This document shows positions 61,156 through 64,000 of a stretch of DNA of 64,000 nucleotides, one piece after another. A program made the translations under genes and the position numbers. This DNA is from Bacteroides sp. OF04-15BH (lineage in GTDB: Bacteria > Bacteroidota > Bacteroidia > Bacteroidales > Bacteroidaceae). The DNA lies in the NCBI RefSeq assembly GCF_003477995.1, contig NZ_QUEM01000015.1, positions 25,002 through 89,001 on the forward strand, written 5' to 3'. The first letter of the stretch is position 1; each line of letters opens with the position of its first letter. The notes under the pieces are model-generated. The model saw nothing but the letters and a program-made list of their open reading frames with translations, was not told where the DNA came from and ran no database searches.

Positions 61156-63012
61156 TTACTGCGAAGCCTGAGCCTGACGCAGAATCCGCATAAACTCTTC
61201 TCCGGTGATGGTCTCCCGCTCCATCAGATAGGCGGCAGCCTGATGCATCACCTCCAGATGGGAGGAAATCAGGTCACGGGCTTTCTGATGGGCTTCCTGA
61301 ATCAGACGCAACACTTCGCGGTCGATGTCCGCAGCCGTTTCTCCCGAACAGGTCAGCGAGGTGTCGCCACCCAGATAGGCATTGTTCACAGTTTCCAGTC
61401 CCATCATATCATAGCGGTCGCTCATGCCGTAGCGGGTAATCATGGCCCGTGCCAGACGTGTAGCCTGTTCGATATCGTTGGACGCTCCGGTAGTCACGGT
61501 GTGCAGCACCACCTCTTCGGCCGCACGTCCTCCGGTGAAGGTCACAATCCGGTTGAACAACGTATCGCGGTTCATCAGCAGCTGTTCGCCTTCGTCCACC
61601 TGCATGGTGTAGCCCAACGCGCCCGAAGTACGCGGTATGATGGTAATCTTGTGCACGGGCGCGGAGTTGGTCTGCAAGGCAGCTACCAGAGCATGACCGA
61701 TTTCGTGATAGGCCACAATCTTTTTCTCGTCTGCAGAAATCACCTTGTTCTTCTTCTGGGCTCCGGCAATCACCGTCTCCACGCTTTCCTCCAGATCGGC
61801 AGTAGTTACCTGCGTGCGCCCCAGACGCACCGCACGCAAGGCAGCCTCATTCACCATATTGGCCAGCTCGGCTCCCGAAGAACCGGCAGTGGCTCTGGCC
61901 ACAATATCCAGATCTATTTCCTCGTGTTTCACATGAGTGAGGTGCACACGCAGGATGGCCTTCCGGCCTTCCAGATCGGGCAGTTCCATCTGGATGCGCC
62001 GGTCAAAGCGTCCGGGGCGCAACAGGGCCTTGTCCAGTGTCTCCGGCCGGTTGGTGGCAGCCAGAATCACAACACCCTTGCGGCCGTCAAAACCATCCAT
62101 CTCCGTCAACAGCTGGTTCAAGGTCTGTTCGCGCTCATCATTCCCCGAGAAGCCGTTGTCGCGCTTCTTTCCGATGGCATCAATCTCATCAATAAAAATA
62201 ATGCAGGGGGCCTTTTCATTGGCCTGCTTGAACAGGTCGCGCACCTTGGCCGCTCCCATTCCGACAAACATCTGGACAAACTCCGAACCGGATATGGCAA
62301 AAAACGGCACTTTGGCCTCACCGGCCACGGCACGGGCTATCAAGGTCTTTCCCGTTCCCGGAGGGCCCACCAGCAGAGCGCCCTTGGGAAGCGAGGCACC
62401 AATCTCGGTATATTTCCTGGGATTATGCAGAAAATCCACAATCTCACGGAGCGTATCCTTGGCTTCGTCCTGCCCGGCCACATCGGCAAAGGTGGTCTTC
62501 ACATCGGCATCGGCATAGATTTTGGCCCCGCTGTTGCCGAACGACATGAAATTTCCTCCCGAGCCGAGACGGTTCTGAATGCTTTTGCTGGCCTGTCTCC
62601 AGATCAGATAAAAAATAAGTCCCGGCAATACCCACATCAGCAGAAAATTAAGAATGGGGGAATTTTCCTGAGGCACAATCTCATTGAAAGCTATCTTTCC
62701 GTCGGCATTCGGGCTCTTGGCTTCCAGCAGACGATCCACCAGTTTCGGGTCGTTAATCTCGCCTGTCTGGTAGGTGCGGACCTCGCCGTTTTCGGCCAAT
62801 GCAGTAAAGAATATCTGATTGCTCTTGATCATGACATCCTTCACCCGGCCACTGTCCACCAGACTGATGAAGTTGCCATAGTCCGTGGTGACGATGCGCC
62901 CTTTTCCGAATCTGGGAAACACCATACCGTTTAAAAACAAAACAATCAGAATGCCCAGTAAAAAACCGTAATAAGGATTTGTCTTCCTTACATTTCGTCT
63001 CTCTTTCTTCAT
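61156..63012 (-). CDS. ftsH: FtsH-type ATP-dependent zinc metalloprotease
   Basis: A membrane-anchored hexameric protease that pulls out and degrades membrane and unstable proteins. The 618 residues have two N-terminal transmembrane helices (about 13-33 and 123-141) around a small periplasmic domain. The AAA domain carries Walker A GPPGTGKT (about 215-222), FIDEIDAIGKKR and the second region of homology. The zinc site AYHEIGHAL is near 435, with the distal Asp in NDIEQATRLARAM. It is shorter than the FtsH of about 690 residues I expect as the main copy in Bacteroides and is not next to rsfS or cdsA, so it may be a second copy. Confidence 0.94.
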   Translation of the reverse strand: MKKERRNVRKTNPYYGFLLGILIVLFLNGMVFPRFGKGRIVTTDYGNFISLVDSGRVKDVMIKSNQIFFTALAENGEVRTYQTGEINDPKLVDRLLEAKSPNADGKIAFNEIVPQENSPILNFLLMWVLPGLIFYLIWRQASKSIQNRLGSGGNFMSFGNSGAKIYADADVKTTFADVAGQDEAKDTLREIVDFLHNPRKYTEIGASLPKGALLVGPPGTGKTLIARAVAGEAKVPFFAISGSEFVQMFVGMGAAKVRDLFKQANEKAPCIIFIDEIDAIGKKRDNGFSGNDEREQTLNQLLTEMDGFDGRKGVVILAATNRPETLDKALLRPGRFDRRIQMELPDLEGRKAILRVHLTHVKHEEIDLDIVARATAGSSGAELANMVNEAALRAVRLGRTQVTTADLEESVETVIAGAQKKNKVISADEKKIVAYHEIGHALVAALQTNSAPVHKITIIPRTSGALGYTMQVDEGEQLLMNRDTLFNRIVTFTGGRAAEEVVLHTVTTGASNDIEQATRLARAMITRYGMSDRYDMMGLETVNNAYLGGDTSLTCSGETAADIDREVLRLIQEAHQKARDLISSHLEVMHQAAAYLMERETITGEEFMRILRQAQASQ

Positions 63013-63039
63013 ACCTTATTCATTATTTGAGAATCGGAA

Positions 63040-63047
63040 CAAAAATA
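63040..63047 (-). promoter_or_regulatory. -7 box upstream of ftsH
   Basis: Minus-strand TATTTTTG, a perfect TAnnTTTG, 27 bases before the start codon. No TTTG at the expected -33 distance. Confidence 0.45.
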
Positions 63048-63175
63048 ACAATTCGCCCCAAAGAAGCGGTCGTCAAAAAGGAATGAAAAGTGTGCCAAAT
63101 GTCTCATATTCCAGATACCCACAAAATGGTAACAAAAACCGTAATCGGGGTATCGCCGCATTTCCGTTTTTTCGA

Positions 63176-63183
63176 TATGTTTG
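63176..63183 (+). promoter_or_regulatory. -7 box of the cyclophilin-like lipoprotein gene
   Basis: TATGTTTG, a perfect TAnnTTTG, 44 bases before the start codon; the -33 element is not clear. Confidence 0.45.
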
Positions 63184-63227
63184 CCGCATCAGAAAGAACG
63201 GTTTATGACATCAACAACTAACAGACA

Positions 63228-63848
63228 ATGCTTATGAAAAAAACTGCAATCTTTTTACTCATTCTCATGGCCTGCACCTCGCTGCCGGCATGCAGCCCTG
63301 CAGAGGACGAGCCGGTGCCTCCTCCCACTCAGGAAGAACAGACCGGAAATGACTCAACGGATGTGCCGGACGACGAAGGAACAACTCCGGAGGACAGCAT
63401 CCCCGAAAACCCGGCACCCAATGACAGCATTCCTAGTGAAAACCAACCCGAAGAAGACGACGATGAAAAAAGAGAATTTATGGAGAAGAACAAAATCAAA
63501 CTGACCGTAAACGGCAAATCCTTTACGGCGACTTTAGAAGAGAACTCCTCGGCAGAAGCCCTGCGCCAGCTGCTTGAGAAAGGAGATCTGAACATACGGA
63601 TGAGTGATTACGGAAACATGGAGAAAGTGGGTTCTCTGGGTACTTCCCTGCCCCGCAACGACCGGCAGACAACTACACGTCCGGGTGATCTGATTCTCTA
63701 TCTGGGAGACTCTTTCGTGATCTATTATGATACGAATTCCTGGAACTTTACGCGTCTGGGACGACTGGACGGTGTCTCTACCCGTCAGGAAGTACTGGAA
63801 CTGCTGGGCGGAAAAGGGGACGTAACAGTACACCTCTCTGTCAAATAG
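63228..63848 (+). CDS. Surface lipoprotein with a cyclophilin-like domain
   Basis: The 206 residues (204 if the second Met is used) carry a lipoprotein signal ending in LPACS, followed by PAEDEP, an acidic start that favours surface export. Residues 27-85 are a Pro/Glu/Asp/Ser-rich linker without predicted structure. The C-terminal 115 residues match the bacterial cyclophilin-like fold: KIKLTVNGKSFTATLEENSSA, then MSDYGNMEKVGSLG and PGDLILYLGDSFVIYYDTNS. Such domains look like cyclophilin but usually lack its isomerase residues. The role is unknown. It is a single gene with its own terminator, divergent from ftsH. Confidence 0.88.
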   Translation: MLMKKTAIFLLILMACTSLPACSPAEDEPVPPPTQEEQTGNDSTDVPDDEGTTPEDSIPENPAPNDSIPSENQPEEDDDEKREFMEKNKIKLTVNGKSFTATLEENSSAEALRQLLEKGDLNIRMSDYGNMEKVGSLGTSLPRNDRQTTTRPGDLILYLGDSFVIYYDTNSWNFTRLGRLDGVSTRQEVLELLGGKGDVTVHLSVK

Positions 63849-63899
63849 AACTTTGCCCAAAAATTCATGTCTTGTCTTTGCTACTGTTAAAGTCCCCCT

Positions 63900-63955
63900 G
63901 CAAGGTCCTGATGTCTTCCCGCTCCGATGGGAAGGAGCAGGACCTTGCTTTTTTT
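63900..63955 (+). terminator. Terminator of the cyclophilin-like lipoprotein gene
   Basis: GCAAGGTCCTG (63900-63910) pairs perfectly with CAGGACCTTGC (63938-63948), with an inner CTTCCC/GGGAAG stem, followed by T7. Confidence 0.9.
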
Positions 63956-64000
63956 ATGAAACCTTAATTCCGCAACACTATTATAAAATATTTTTTTTAA

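Noticed and set aside
1..64000. CRISPR array
   Set aside because: No regularly spaced direct repeats and no cas genes were seen.

Overview
The window comes from a Bacteroidales chromosome, most likely a Bacteroides/Phocaeicola-type gut anaerobe. The evidence is a SusC/SusD pair, an HmuSTUV system, YtxH/holin/DUF4252/DUF4835/DUF3127 family proteins, lipoproteins with acidic export signals, A/T-rich leaders without Shine-Dalgarno sequences, and many copies of the Bacteroides promoter pattern (TTTG, about 20 bases, TAnnTTTG). No phage, insertion sequence or CRISPR array is visible.

Layout. 1-4730: the 3' end of folC, then a galactose operon (galM, sugar/H+ symporter, galK) with its own promoter and terminator. 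4924-13142: replication, repair and cofactor genes: a DUF3127 OB-like protein divergent from dnaN, a DEDD exonuclease, coaBC, DUF4835, recN and a degenerate secreted protease fused to TPRs. 13311-20880, minus strand: a DUF368 lipid-carrier transporter, the thrS-infC-rpmI-rplT translation operon, and ruvX-def-TPR. 20923-24545: a SPOR lipoprotein, a YtxH/holin/basic small-protein operon, a cell-wall amidase, a 66-residue protein and tRNA-Ser(UGA).

25110-40690 is the most interesting part: one continuous minus-strand operon of about 15.4 kb. It starts with hmuS-hmuT-hmuU-hmuV (CobN-like heme dechelatase plus a TolQ/ExbB-like membrane module) and runs without a break into a SusC/SusD pair, a surface lipoprotein, a secreted M16 zinc protease and a secreted ChaN-family heme/iron-binding protein. 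It reads as a complete hemoprotein-to-iron system in which a SusCD importer takes the place of the usual HmuY/HmuR pair.

41032-46984: a YczE-like membrane protein with a structured leader, a secreted coiled-coil protein, a DUF4252-ECF sigma-anti-sigma-DUF4252 operon and a PagL-like barrel. 46894-55822: a PepSY membrane protein divergent from an operon encoding a TonB receptor, a PAT-type MFS transporter, HemN, HemG and a methyltransferase. This suggests porphyrin or iron-chelate uptake coupled to the last steps of porphyrin synthesis. Two copies of an 18-bp palindrome lie in the divergent promoter region. 55813-59569: AraC regulator-recD2-HEAT-like operon. 59647-63955: a YczE-cytidylate-kinase-like fusion, a stand-alone FtsH and a cyclophilin-like surface lipoprotein.

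Taken together, the right two thirds of the window is rich in heme and porphyrin genes: one operon to strip iron from heme outside the cytoplasm, and another that could import porphyrins and finish or recycle them.
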